This document shows positions 1-8,168 of a stretch of DNA of 64,000 nt, piece after piece. Both the position numbers and the translations under genes were made by a program. Every line of letters starts with the position of its first letter. The first letter of the stretch is position 1. The notes beneath the pieces were generated by a model that had not been told where the DNA came from, made no database searches, and saw nothing but the letters and a program-made list of their open reading frames with translations. Origin of the DNA: Arenibacter sp. ARW7G5Y1 (GTDB taxonomy: Bacteria > Bacteroidota > Bacteroidia > Flavobacteriales > Flavobacteriaceae); assembly GCF_003201775.1 (NCBI RefSeq), contig NZ_QJJZ01000001.1:505233-569232 (forward strand). Direction: 5' to 3'.

Positions 1-992
1 CCAACGGTGGTATATTTCATAACATATTTTTTGTCCGGGAAAATACGCTGATAGGCACTCTGGCACATTAGGGTTGCCTCGTGAAAGCCGCAAAGGATCA
101 ATTTTAGTTTTCCGGGATACGTATTTACGTCCCCAATGGCATATATACCTGGAATGTTGGTCTGATAATCGAAGGTGTCCACTTTTATGGCATTCTTTTC
201 AATTTCCAATCCCCAATCGGCAATGGGCCCCAGTTTGGGCGACAGTCCGAACAAAGGGATAAAATGATCTATTTCTTTGGTGATTTCTTCATCTTCATCC
301 CCCGATTTGTTGATTACCACGGCCTCTAATTTTCCGGATCCCTTAAGGCCTACCACTTCTGCAGGGGTAATAAGGTTTATTTTTCCAAGATTTTTTAAGG
401 ACTGTACCTTCTCTACAGAATCCAAAGCACCTCTAAACTCATTTCTTCTGTGTACCAAGGTTACTTCCGAAGCTACATCGGCCAAAAAGATACTCCAGTC
501 CAGGGCAGAATCTCCGCCCCCGGCAATAAGCACCTTCTTGTTACGATATACTTCCGGGTCTTTTATAAAATAGGCAACCCCCTTGTCCTCATAATCCTTT
601 ATTTTATCTATCAGGGGTTTTCTGGGCTCAAAACTACCAAGACCTCCGGCAATTGCCACGATGGGGGCATTGTGCTTGGTACCCTTGTTGGTGGTAACCA
701 AAAAAGTGCCATCTTCCAATTTTTCAATGGTATTGGCCCGTTCCCCCAAAGTAAATCCAGGTTGGAACGCTTTTATCTGTTCCATAAGGTTGTTTACCAG
801 ATCGCCTGCCAACACTTCTGGGAATCCTGGGATATCGTAAATAGGCTTCTTAGGGTAAATTTCGGAACACTGCCCACCAGCCTGTGGCAATGCGTCAATT
901 AAATGACATTTAAGCTGTAATAGGCCTGCTTCAAAAACTGCAAAAAGACCGGTTGGGCCGGCACCTATAATCAGAATATCTGTTTTAATCAT
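1..992 (-). CDS. ferredoxin-NADP+ reductase, thioredoxin-reductase-like type (3' end cut by window edge)
   Basis: Flavoprotein expected to move electrons between NADPH and ferredoxin in the cytosol. The protein starts MIKTDILIIGAGPTG, with the FAD-binding GxGxxG at residues 10-15, a second dinucleotide motif GGGDSA near residue 156, and a C-terminal GDVNTYPGKLKLI segment typical of the YumC-type family. The CxxC redox pair of true thioredoxin reductases is absent, which separates the two families. About 330 residues are present; the usual length is near 350, so only a short C-terminal piece is lost past base 1. It lies 68 bp downstream of the NifU-like gene on the same strand, so it may share the mrp-nifU transcript and supply electrons for Fe-S chemistry (inference). 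Confidence 0.88.
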   Translation of the reverse strand, partial: MIKTDILIIGAGPTGLFAVFEAGLLQLKCHLIDALPQAGGQCSEIYPKKPIYDIPGFPEVLAGDLVNNLMEQIKAFQPGFTLGERANTIEKLEDGTFLVTTNKGTKHNAPIVAIAGGLGSFEPRKPLIDKIKDYEDKGVAYFIKDPEVYRNKKVLIAGGGDSALDWSIFLADVASEVTLVHRRNEFRGALDSVEKVQSLKNLGKINLITPAEVVGLKGSGKLEAVVINKSGDEDEEITKEIDHFIPLFGLSPKLGPIADWGLEIEKNAIKVDTFDYQTNIPGIYAIGDVNTYPGKLKLILCGFHEATLMCQSAYQRIFPDKKYVMKYTTV

Positions 993-1060
993 GGAAGAAA
1001 AACTTAAAATAGCTACAAAGCTAAAAAAGGAATTGGTATTGGATTATGATAAAAGTCAGC

Positions 1061-1303
1061 TTATTGCACCACATTAATGACCTCCTGTATTTGTGGGGCA
1101 TATTTTTTTATGGTCATTTCCACACCGCTTTTTAGGGTCATTTGGTTAACCGAACAGCCAACACAGGCCCCTTCCAATTTTACCTTAACCGAGTTGTCGT
1201 TGTCTATGGAAATTAGGGAAATGTCCCCACCATCACTTTGCAAAAAAGGACGGATTTCCTCCAAGGCTTTTTCAACATTATTTTTAAGTTCAATCGATGT
1301 CAT
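1061..1303 (-). CDS. NifU C-terminal-domain Fe-S scaffold protein
   Basis: An 80-residue protein made only of the NifU C-terminal (Nfu) domain. The motif GACVGCSVNQMTL carries the CxxC pair that holds a transient Fe-S cluster for transfer to apoproteins. It starts with ATG two bases after the end of the Mrp-family ATPase gene on the same strand, so the two are almost certainly co-transcribed and act together in cytosolic Fe-S delivery. Length and motif match stand-alone Nfu proteins of Bacteroidetes. Confidence 0.93.
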   Translation of the reverse strand: MTSIELKNNVEKALEEIRPFLQSDGGDISLISIDNDNSVKVKLEGACVGCSVNQMTLKSGVEMTIKKYAPQIQEVINVVQ

Positions 1304-1305
1304 AA

Positions 1306-2448
1306 TTACTTCTTTTTAACAGCCGAACAACCTGCCATTGTAGTTATTTTAATAGCCTCCGTTGGAGGTAAACTTTTGTTTCTATCCACCACTTCCCGAA
1401 CTACATTTTTTGTAATTTCCTCAAAAGCGGTTTCAATTGAGGTTGCCGTTTGAAGTGCCGCCGGCCTTCCTACATCACCTGCCTCCCTAATACTTTGTAC
1501 CAAGGGAATCTCCCCTAAAAAAGGAACGTTTAAGTCGTCGGACAAATGCTTGGCACCTTCTTTGCCAAAAATATAATATTTGTTGTTGGGTAATTCCTCT
1601 GGTGTAAAATACGCCATATTTTCTACGATTCCCAATACCGGTACATTTATGGAATCTTGTTGGAACATGGCCACTCCCTTTCGAGCATCGGCCAAGGCCA
1701 CTTCCTGCGGGGTACTTACGACCACTGCCCCTGTTATTGGTAAGGATTGCATAATGCTTAAATGTATATCCCCTGTCCCTGGAGGAAGATCCAGCAACAT
1801 AAAATCCAATTCCCCCCAATGGGCATCAAAAATCATTTGATTGAGTGCCTTGGCGGCCATAGGGCCTCTCCAGATTACTGCCTGATTCGGTTGGGTGAAA
1901 AAACCAATGGACAAGAGTTTTACGCCATAATTTTCTATCGGCTTCATTTTGGATTTCCCTTCAATATTTACGGCCAAAGGTTTTTCTTGGGCAACATCGA
2001 ACATGATGGGCATGGATGGACCATAAATGTCCGCATCCAATAGGCCCACCTTAAATCCCATTTTAGCTAGGGTTACTGCCAAATTTGCGGTGACCGTGGA
2101 TTTTCCTACCCCTCCTTTTCCTGAAGCAACAGCAATAATATTTTTGATCCCTGGGACGGGTTTCCCCTTTATTTCATTAACCTTAGGCTTGGCAGCGGGG
2201 GCATCCACCTTTACATTGACGGTAATTTTGGCCTTGTTGTACACCTTCTCATGTATCACCTTGAGAATTTCAACTTCGGTTTTCTTTCGCGCCTGTAAGC
2301 TCGGGTTGGAAATGGTAATATCTACAACTACCTCATCCCCAAAAACCATAATATTTTTAACGGCACCACTTTCCACCATATTTTGTCCTTCTCCGGGGAC
2401 AGTGATGTTCTCAAGGGCCTTAAGTATGTCTTTCTTGTCTAATTTCAT
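1306..2448 (-). CDS. Mrp/NBP35-family iron-sulfur carrier ATPase
   Basis: A 380-residue P-loop ATPase. Residues 1-80 form a MIP18/DUF59-like domain, and the deviant Walker A GKGGVGKST lies at 110-118, followed by DADIYGPSMP and DLPPGTGD motifs of the family. It is expected to bind and deliver Fe-S clusters using ATP. The CxxC that many Mrp proteins place before the PIFG-like segment is replaced here by a FTPEELPNNKYYIFG stretch, and only a lone C-terminal cysteine (AGCSAVKKK) remains. The next gene encodes an Nfu scaffold, which may supply the cluster ligands. A -7-like box lies about 50 bp upstream. Confidence 0.93.
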   Translation of the reverse strand: MKLDKKDILKALENITVPGEGQNMVESGAVKNIMVFGDEVVVDITISNPSLQARKKTEVEILKVIHEKVYNKAKITVNVKVDAPAAKPKVNEIKGKPVPGIKNIIAVASGKGGVGKSTVTANLAVTLAKMGFKVGLLDADIYGPSMPIMFDVAQEKPLAVNIEGKSKMKPIENYGVKLLSIGFFTQPNQAVIWRGPMAAKALNQMIFDAHWGELDFMLLDLPPGTGDIHLSIMQSLPITGAVVVSTPQEVALADARKGVAMFQQDSINVPVLGIVENMAYFTPEELPNNKYYIFGKEGAKHLSDDLNVPFLGEIPLVQSIREAGDVGRPAALQTATSIETAFEEITKNVVREVVDRNKSLPPTEAIKITTMAGCSAVKKK

Positions 2449-2494
2449 CCTAAACCATTCTTATTCAGTCATTATTAAAACTGATTCTAAATTA

Positions 2495-2502
2495 CAAAGA
2501 TA
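2495..2502 (-). promoter_or_regulatory. candidate -7 box for the mrp-nifU operon
   Basis: On the minus strand the sequence reads TATCTTTG, a full match to the Bacteroidetes -7 consensus TAnnTTTG, about 47 bp upstream of the Mrp start codon. I do not see a clear -33 TTG at the expected distance, so the assignment rests on the -7 box and position. Confidence 0.45.
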
Positions 2503-2605
2503 GGGCTTAGGAGCGAGATTAGGAAGGAAGGGAATTGAAAAGTAAAATAAGGCAATAAGTATATTCTATATAATGGGATTAAGGCAAAAATACGGGCAAT
2601 TTCAA

Positions 2606-2950
2606 TCAGGAAAATTGTTTTAGTTCCTGCCAGGGATCCCAGAAATGGACTTCGAAATTCACGATTTGGTTATCCACCACTTTTATCCCCTCATTTTCCA
2701 ATAACTGCTGCATTAGATTGGTGCCTTCAAAATGATGTTTCCCGGTCAATAACCCTTTTCTGTTAACAACCCTATGGGCTGGGATATCCCCAATTTTGTG
2801 GGCGCCGTTCATGGCCCATCCCACCATCCTAGCGCTTCTTGCAGTTCCTAAATATTTGGCAATGGCACCATAGGAAGTAACCCGCCCAAATGGTATTTGC
2901 CTGGCCACTGTGTACACTTTTTCAAAAAAGTTCTCATTTTCAGGTTTCAT
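2606..2950 (-). CDS. alkyltransferase-like (ATL) DNA-binding protein of the MGMT family
   Basis: 114 residues, homologous to the DNA-binding domain of O6-alkylguanine-DNA alkyltransferase. The active-site PCHR is replaced by PAHR (residues 57-60), so it cannot accept an alkyl group. This is the hallmark of ATL proteins, which bind O6-alkylguanine and route it to nucleotide excision repair. The helix-turn-helix arginine finger segment (ARSARMVGWAMNGA) is intact. I chose ATG at 2950 because homology begins there; a longer reading upstream overlaps the LysE gene. Start and the preceding stop overlap as TGATG, implying translational coupling to the exporter gene. Confidence 0.88.
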   Translation of the reverse strand: MKPENENFFEKVYTVARQIPFGRVTSYGAIAKYLGTARSARMVGWAMNGAHKIGDIPAHRVVNRKGLLTGKHHFEGTNLMQQLLENEGIKVVDNQIVNFEVHFWDPWQELKQFS

Positions 2951-3579
2951 CAGGTATAAAATATTCGAATTAGCGTAATCACTAAAAGTAACAACATTAG
3001 GGCACTTAAGATGTAATTGGAATTTTTTGAAAACCGATTGTTCTTGGTTTCCAATTTTGTAAAATAGACCGTGTACAAATAGAGTACCGTAAAGGTACCG
3101 CATCCCGCAGCAAGAATAAAGGTAGCTATATCCCGGAATTGAAATTGTATCCATCCCGAGGCGTTCCACATGGCATTCAGTCCACTGTAGTACGGAATGG
3201 TCAAAAGGTTTACCGCTGCCAGCAATATTCCTTTAAAGAAGCTATTTTTCTTACTTACCTTGACTATTTTGGGCCTTTGTAGTTTTTTTTTCTTGGCTTT
3301 GACAAAGAAGTAAACGGCAAAAAAAGCGAAGACAATAAGGGCTATTTTTAAAAGCAGGTCTATGATCTCCGGGTTTTTGAATAGAAATTTGGAAATCAGC
3401 ACAGAAATATAGGCCTGAATAATGATCATAGTAGAAACTCCCAGACTAAAAATAATACCATTGGTCTTACCTTTCTCCACACTGATCTTGGCGGCGTTCA
3501 TATTTAATAGGCCTGGGGGGACTGTGGCCATGAAGGCAGCTGAAAAAGTGGCAAAAAAAAGGGTAAGTAAATGCTCCAT
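2950..3579 (-). CDS. LysE-family translocator
   Basis: A 209-residue integral membrane protein of the LysE/RhtB exporter superfamily, usually exporting amino acids or small metabolites; the substrate here is not predictable. Several hydrophobic spans are visible, with an N-terminal helix containing the conserved PPGLLNMNAAKISVEKG segment and a positively charged KKKKLQRPK loop in the middle. It sits four bases after trmB and overlaps the ATL start by one base, so trmB-lysE-atl form a compact operon. Confidence 0.85.
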   Translation of the reverse strand: MEHLLTLFFATFSAAFMATVPPGLLNMNAAKISVEKGKTNGIIFSLGVSTMIIIQAYISVLISKFLFKNPEIIDLLLKIALIVFAFFAVYFFVKAKKKKLQRPKIVKVSKKNSFFKGILLAAVNLLTIPYYSGLNAMWNASGWIQFQFRDIATFILAAGCGTFTVLYLYTVYFTKLETKNNRFSKNSNYILSALMLLLLVITLIRIFYT

Positions 3580-3582
3580 GGT

Positions 3583-4254
3583 TTACCTTATTCTAAATTT
3601 GATATAGGTGATCGGTTTTCCTTTTTCAAGATACTGTTTTTCATAGAAAGTTTGTATTTCCAACACTTCTTTGGGGCTCCCTTCATTTTTGTAGATGTCG
3701 TGATTGGCATAGAGCACTTCATAACCTTTGCCATGTAATAGGCCTAGGGTATAGCCGTGCATAAATTCACTATCGGTCTTGAGATTCATTACACCATCTT
3801 CCTTTAGAATTAATTTATACTTATCCAAGAAAACTTCGTTGGTAAGTCGGTGCTTGGTACGTTTATATTTTATTTGGGGGTCTGGAAAGGTAATCCAGAT
3901 TTCAGAAACTTCTTCAGGAGCAAAAAGCCCGTCGATCAATTCTATTTGGGTTCTTAAAAAGGCGGCGTTGGATACATTCTCTTCAATGGCAGTTTTGGCA
4001 CCACGCCAAAAGCGGGCTCCCTTGATATCTATTCCAATGAAGTTTTTGTTTTTATTTTGTCTGGCCATTCCAATGGTATACTCGCCTTTGCCACAGCCCA
4101 ATTCCAAAACCAAAGGATTGTCATTGCCGAAAAATTCATTCCATTTTCCCTTTAAAGAAAACGAACCTTTGGTAATTTCTTCCCTAGAGGGTTGAATTAC
4201 ATTCTTGAAAGTTTCATTCTCTTTGAATCGCTTCAGCTTATTCTTACTTCCCAC
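3583..4254 (-). CDS. trmB: tRNA (guanine-N7-)-methyltransferase
   Basis: A 223-residue SAM-dependent enzyme that methylates G46 in the tRNA variable loop. The SAM-binding motif LELGCGKGEYT, the IGIDIKGAR segment and the ITFPDPQIKYKRTKHRL motif are diagnostic for TrmB. Start is GTG at 4254; no ATG fits better, and homology covers the region immediately after it. First gene of a minus-strand operon with the LysE exporter and the ATL protein. Confidence 0.94.
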   Translation of the reverse strand: MGSKNKLKRFKENETFKNVIQPSREEITKGSFSLKGKWNEFFGNDNPLVLELGCGKGEYTIGMARQNKNKNFIGIDIKGARFWRGAKTAIEENVSNAAFLRTQIELIDGLFAPEEVSEIWITFPDPQIKYKRTKHRLTNEVFLDKYKLILKEDGVMNLKTDSEFMHGYTLGLLHGKGYEVLYANHDIYKNEGSPKEVLEIQTFYEKQYLEKGKPITYIKFRIR

Positions 4255-4279
4255 GGTAGTTTTAAAATTTAAATTTTGG

Positions 4280-4287
4280 CAAAGCTA
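4280..4287 (-). promoter_or_regulatory. candidate -7 box for trmB
   Basis: The minus strand reads TAGCTTTG, a match to TAnnTTTG, 26 bp upstream of the trmB start. No convincing -33 element was found. Confidence 0.4.
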
Positions 4288-4311
4288 ATGAAATCTAAAT
4301 TTGTTTCTTAG

Positions 4312-4324
4312 GAACGGACCGTTC
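4312..4324. promoter_or_regulatory. 13-bp palindrome, possible operator
   Basis: GAACGG-A-CCGTTC is a perfect inverted repeat about one central base, placed in the divergent region between trmB and the glycosidase gene. Its form resembles operators of TetR-like repressors, but no such regulator is encoded nearby. Confidence 0.3.
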
Positions 4325-4459
4325 GTTGTTCAATGTTATCGGAATTAAAAGGGAGACTTAAAATGTGTTGGCAGTACCCACATATTTAGTACGGATTCAC
4401 CTGCTATTTTTTATTATGAGCCTGAAAAGGATTAATTTAGAGCTATAATCAAATTGTAA

Positions 4460-5461
4460 ATGCAAAAATTAGGTCTTCTTTTCTTATTGTTATTGCAACT
4501 TGGCTGTAGTGGCCAGGCAATGGAGAAATTCAATGGCGTGAGTTTTGTAGCCTCTAGAGATATGGTAGCCCAAGAACACGTGGATGCCGTTAGGAATGTA
4601 AATGCCAAATGTGCGGCAGTTATGCCCTTTGGCTTTATCAGGGATGCGGATTCCCCAGAAATAATTTTCGATACCTCAAGGCAATGGTTCGGGGAAACAA
4701 GGACCGGAGCCAGACAATACATAGACATCTTACATCAGAATGGTTTAAAAGTAATGTTGAAACCCCAGATTTGGATTTCCAGAGGAGCATTTACGGGTAA
4801 TTTAAAAATGGATTCGGAAGAAAATTGGCAACTTCTGGAGGAGTCTTATGAGAAATTCATAATGGCATATGTTTCCCTGGCCCAGGAAACAAATGCCGAT
4901 GCGTTTTGTATTGGGACGGAGTTGGAGCAATTTGTAAGTCACAGACCTGGGTATTGGACCCAACTGATCAAAAAAATAAGGAGTGTTTATAAAGGAAAAC
5001 TTACCTATGCGGCCAATTGGGACGAATATGGCAGAACCCCTTTTTGGGAGGACCTGGATTTTATCGGGATAGATGCCTACTTCCCGTTGAGTGATGAAAA
5101 AACCCCAACAGTGGAACAATTAAGAAAGGGGTGGCAACCGCACAAAGAGAAAATAAGATCTTTGTCCGTGGCAAAGAACAAACCCATTATCTTCACTGAA
5201 TACGGTTATAGGAGCAATAATTATACCGCCAAAAAACCTTGGTTGGTAGACCATAGTCAGGACGATGTAAACCTTGAGGCCCAAACCAACGCAACCAAGG
5301 CTATTTTTGAAGAATTTTGGAAAGAAGATTGGTTTGCAGGCGGATTTGTTTGGAAATGGTTCATTGATCATGAAAAGGCGGGAGGGGTAAATGACAATCG
5401 ATTTACTCCTCAGAATAAACCGGCACAAGAGGTGATTAAGAGTTTTTACAAGATTCATTAA
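4460..5461 (+). CDS. GH113-like glycoside hydrolase lipoprotein
   Basis: 333 residues with an N-terminal hydrophobic signal ending LLQLGCSG, so probably a lipoprotein anchored through Cys16. The remainder looks like a TIM-barrel glycosidase of the GH113 (beta-mannanase) type. It has IGTELEQ at about 151-157, which carries the likely acid/base glutamate, and FTEYGYRS at about 245-252, which carries the likely nucleophile Glu247. The WISRGAFTG, NWDEYG and FVWKWF segments also fit. It probably cleaves mannan-like polymers in the periplasm or at the cell surface; the substrate is inferred from family only. No transport genes flank it, so it is not part of an obvious polysaccharide utilization locus. 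Confidence 0.75.
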   Translation: MQKLGLLFLLLLQLGCSGQAMEKFNGVSFVASRDMVAQEHVDAVRNVNAKCAAVMPFGFIRDADSPEIIFDTSRQWFGETRTGARQYIDILHQNGLKVMLKPQIWISRGAFTGNLKMDSEENWQLLEESYEKFIMAYVSLAQETNADAFCIGTELEQFVSHRPGYWTQLIKKIRSVYKGKLTYAANWDEYGRTPFWEDLDFIGIDAYFPLSDEKTPTVEQLRKGWQPHKEKIRSLSVAKNKPIIFTEYGYRSNNYTAKKPWLVDHSQDDVNLEAQTNATKAIFEEFWKEDWFAGGFVWKWFIDHEKAGGVNDNRFTPQNKPAQEVIKSFYKIH

Positions 5462-5468
5462 GCCCCAT

Positions 5469-5484
5469 ACCTATTTTAATAGGT
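5469..5484 (+). terminator. weak hairpin after the glycosidase gene
   Basis: ACCTATT-TT-AATAGGT forms a seven-base-pair hairpin eight bases after the stop codon, followed by a T-rich run broken by C and G. It could act as a weak terminator. Confidence 0.4.
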
Positions 5485-5561
5485 CTTCATTTTGTTGTTG
5501 TGTTGCATTGTAGTGGCCTAAATTCCTGGTTTGCACAATACAAGTATTCCATCATTATGGA

Positions 5562-5589
5562 TTGTTTTTGGAATATGGCAGTATTTTTG
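5562..5589 (+). promoter_or_regulatory. promoter for the amidase gene
   Basis: TTG at 5562-5564 and TATTTTTG at 5582-5589 are separated by 17 bases, matching the Bacteroidetes -33/-7 arrangement. The predicted transcript start is about 20 bases before the GTG chosen for the amidase, which supports that start. Confidence 0.6.
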
Positions 5590-5614
5590 ATGATATTTGT
5601 ACAAAATATGTACC

Positions 5615-6661
5615 GTGTCTGCCAAAAGAACTTTTATTTTATCGTGGATGGTGGGGTTAATAGGACTCCCTTTAATTGCCCAAACGGCGGTTAAAACCGT
5701 AATTGCTGAAAAGGGGGATGGTATTTATTCCATTCTTAGGAAGCAAGGGATGAATCCGGTGAGGCACTACGGGCATTTTGTAGACCTTAATCAAGATAAT
5801 TTAAGGGATAGTATTCATTTGTACGAAGGAAGGGAGTATATTATACCCCCTGTGCCCGTAGATACAGTGCCCATAGAGGAAACCGTTGCAAAAAAGGCTA
5901 CTGAAATCAAGGCCGTTTCCAATATCCTCAACGATGATATTTTTGGTAAGGATTATGCCGCCACGGAAATAAAAAGTAATAAGTTACAGGGTGCCGTATA
6001 TTATTTGATATCTGGTCATGGCGGGCCGGATCCCGGAGCTGTTGAAAAATATGATGGCAAAATTATTGCAGAGGACGAATATGCCTACGATATTACGCTT
6101 CGTTTGGCCAAGGAGCTTATATCCCATGGGGCCAAGACCTACATTATAGTGCGGGATTCCAATGATGGAATAAGGGATCAGCGGATCTTGGAAATAGATA
6201 GGGACGAGGTGGTATATCCTAACGAGGAAATTCCATTGAACCAATTAATGCGTTTAAAACAGCGTGTTGATGTGGTGAACAAACTCTATTTGGAAAATAT
6301 GGGAAAATACCAGCGGCTAATAGTGACCCATGTAGATAGCCGAAGCAGGGGACAGAATATAGACGTGTTTTTCTATCATCATGAGAACAGTAAGAACGGT
6401 AAACGTTTGGCGGAAAGCATCCATGAAACTTTTTTAAAAAAATACAGACAATATCAGCCTAACAGGAATTATGAGGGAACCTTTGCCGATCGTAGTGGAT
6501 TGTATTTGGTGAAGAATACCTTACCTGCCATGGCCTATATAGAGGTTGGGAATATTAAGAGCAAAAAGGACCAAAGGCGCATCCTGGATCCGGACAATAG
6601 ACAAGCCCTGGCCAAATGGATATCGGAAGGGGTGTTGTTGGATTTTGACAATAAAAATTAA
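5615..6661 (+). CDS. N-acetylmuramoyl-L-alanine amidase (Amidase_3) with LysM-like N-terminal region
   Basis: A secreted zinc amidase that cleaves the stem peptide from peptidoglycan. Starting at GTG 5615 gives a clean signal peptide (SAKRTF...LIGLPLIAQT). A LysM-like segment (EKGDGIYSILRKQG... FVDLNQDNL) follows, then the catalytic domain. Expected metal ligands are in ISGHGGPDPGA, the acidic IIAEDEYAYD and VTHVDS, with the late glutamate in AYIEVGN. In-frame TTG at 5597 would add a six-residue tail before the signal and is less likely. Length is about 348 residues. Its 3' end overlaps the convergent glycosyltransferase gene by four bases. Confidence 0.88.
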   Translation: MSAKRTFILSWMVGLIGLPLIAQTAVKTVIAEKGDGIYSILRKQGMNPVRHYGHFVDLNQDNLRDSIHLYEGREYIIPPVPVDTVPIEETVAKKATEIKAVSNILNDDIFGKDYAATEIKSNKLQGAVYYLISGHGGPDPGAVEKYDGKIIAEDEYAYDITLRLAKELISHGAKTYIIVRDSNDGIRDQRILEIDRDEVVYPNEEIPLNQLMRLKQRVDVVNKLYLENMGKYQRLIVTHVDSRSRGQNIDVFFYHHENSKNGKRLAESIHETFLKKYRQYQPNRNYEGTFADRSGLYLVKNTLPAMAYIEVGNIKSKKDQRRILDPDNRQALAKWISEGVLLDFDNKN

Positions 6662-7365
6662 GAGGTAATATTTTTCTTGTAATATCGGTACAATTGTTCG
6701 GGACCAACCCCCAGTAAATTCTTGAGGTGGATTATCCCAAAGTGATACTGTAATTTTAAGGTGCCAATCTGTTCATATTTTCTGGCCGAAGTTACCACAT
6801 GTTGTGGTAATACCTGGAATTTTGATATTTTGTATAGGCGGCTAATAAATTCCGTATCCTCGTAGATGATATACTCTTCATTAAAGCCACCCGACCTATG
6901 GAATAGGGTCTTGGAAATAAATAAGGACTGATCACCTCCCCTACATAGCCGGCTATTTATCCTGCTGAACCAGGCGAAGAACCGTAAAAAATTTTTAGAG
7001 GTATCGAACTTCATCCTAAAACAACCGGAAGACATATTGCGGTGTATTGCCTTTAGGATGTAAAGGTCAAAATTTTTGGGCGGGTAGGTGTCGGCATGTA
7101 GAAAGTAAAGTACATGGCCCGTGGCCAATTCCGCACCTTTGTTCATTTGTTTGGCACGCCCCCTCTCTGAGGTTATTGTCTTGGCACCCAAAGTTTTTGC
7201 CAATCTCGGGGTGCCGTCCGTACTGCCACCATCCACTACAATTATTTCCTTGATATTTCCAGGGCTACTATTCGCTTTTAAATACGCCAACAAATTACCA
7301 ATTTGGGCGGCTTCATTTAAGGTTGGAATTATTATGCTAAGGTTTGTGGAATTACTCAATTTCAT
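6658..7365 (-). CDS. TIGR04283-type family 2 glycosyltransferase (arsenosugar cluster)
   Basis: A 235-residue GT2 enzyme with the fold signature IIPTLNEAAQIGNLL, the nucleotide-sugar motif VVDGGSTDGTPRLA and FLHADTYPP. The compact size and the company of ArsM, a TIGR04282 protein and DUF547 mark it as the transferase described as rSAM/selenodomain-associated transferase 2, now linked to arsenosugar biosynthesis. It probably transfers a sugar or glycerol-linked group to the arsenic-containing ribose (inference). Its start overlaps the DUF547 gene by 14 bp, so it is the last gene of the operon. Confidence 0.85.
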   Translation of the reverse strand: MKLSNSTNLSIIIPTLNEAAQIGNLLAYLKANSSPGNIKEIIVVDGGSTDGTPRLAKTLGAKTITSERGRAKQMNKGAELATGHVLYFLHADTYPPKNFDLYILKAIHRNMSSGCFRMKFDTSKNFLRFFAWFSRINSRLCRGGDQSLFISKTLFHRSGGFNEEYIIYEDTEFISRLYKISKFQVLPQHVVTSARKYEQIGTLKLQYHFGIIHLKNLLGVGPEQLYRYYKKNITS

Positions 7366-8107
7366 TTAATCCCCAATTGTAGTTCAAATAACTTATTTTG
7401 GTATTGGATGTCAATTTTTGGGCGGCATACTTGTTCAGATAATCTATCAAGGAACCATTTTTGGTAAAATCTTTTTTGTACCAGTTAAAAATTTGCGACA
7501 GGGAGGCTTTTTCTTTTGTTAGCACATTCCTTTGTGGATCATTGATAAAATCCTTGGCCGTCCGTTCCAGCAAAATTTCAAGGTTGTTGGCAGTAAAGGC
7601 TTTGTTCAATAATTTGGGGCAGGAATAAGAGGCACAATTAATGGCAAAATGAATTCGCGGTTCATCCATTTTGCGCAATATTTTGTGTTCCAGATCGCCC
7701 AAGGAAACTTTTTCACCTCCCATTTGCACAATATCCTTTCCCCATGGATTTTTGATGTCCTTAATACTTTTGGTAGGATAATTATCCAATATCAGCTTCA
7801 CCGTAGCGGCATTGTAGAGGTTAATGTAATAAGCCAGCTTTTCTGGTTTGGGAGCCATATCCATTGGACGGTTCTTGGCTAAATGATCCAAGTAATTTTG
7901 CAGCTCCGAAATATCCTTGGCAAAGCTGTTGTAGTCAACATTCCCCCTATCGTCTACATACTTTTTGAGTAATCCATCCCATTTGGAATGATCTAGTTGT
8001 GGAACAATATCTACGGCAATATTTTCCACATACCTTGGGGTAGGCACAAAATTAACAACACTTTCCGTTAGAAACAGGATCAGTAATAATGTTGATTTAA
8101 GGTGCAT
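7352..8107 (-). CDS. DUF547 domain protein
   Basis: 251 residues with an N-terminal signal-like hydrophobic stretch (STLLLILFLTESVVNFVP), so probably exported or membrane-anchored. The DUF547 domain is recognisable by LAYYINLYNAATVKLILDNYP and HFAINCASYSCPKLLNKAF; the conserved His and Cys suggest an unknown enzymatic role. DUF547 genes often sit in arsenosugar-type clusters, as here between arsM and a glycosyltransferase. Function not established. Confidence 0.85.
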   Translation of the reverse strand: MHLKSTLLLILFLTESVVNFVPTPRYVENIAVDIVPQLDHSKWDGLLKKYVDDRGNVDYNSFAKDISELQNYLDHLAKNRPMDMAPKPEKLAYYINLYNAATVKLILDNYPTKSIKDIKNPWGKDIVQMGGEKVSLGDLEHKILRKMDEPRIHFAINCASYSCPKLLNKAFTANNLEILLERTAKDFINDPQRNVLTKEKASLSQIFNWYKKDFTKNGSLIDYLNKYAAQKLTSNTKISYLNYNWGLNEIE

Positions 8108-8168
8108 GGTTTTTTATTTACCTCTAATTAGTGCGCTTAGCTGTATAAACCTTACAAGATGGGTATAA

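Noticed and set aside
2606..3169. 187-residue form of the MGMT-like protein
   Set aside because: The extra N-terminal sequence is a different frame of the LysE gene; homology begins at the ATG at 2950.
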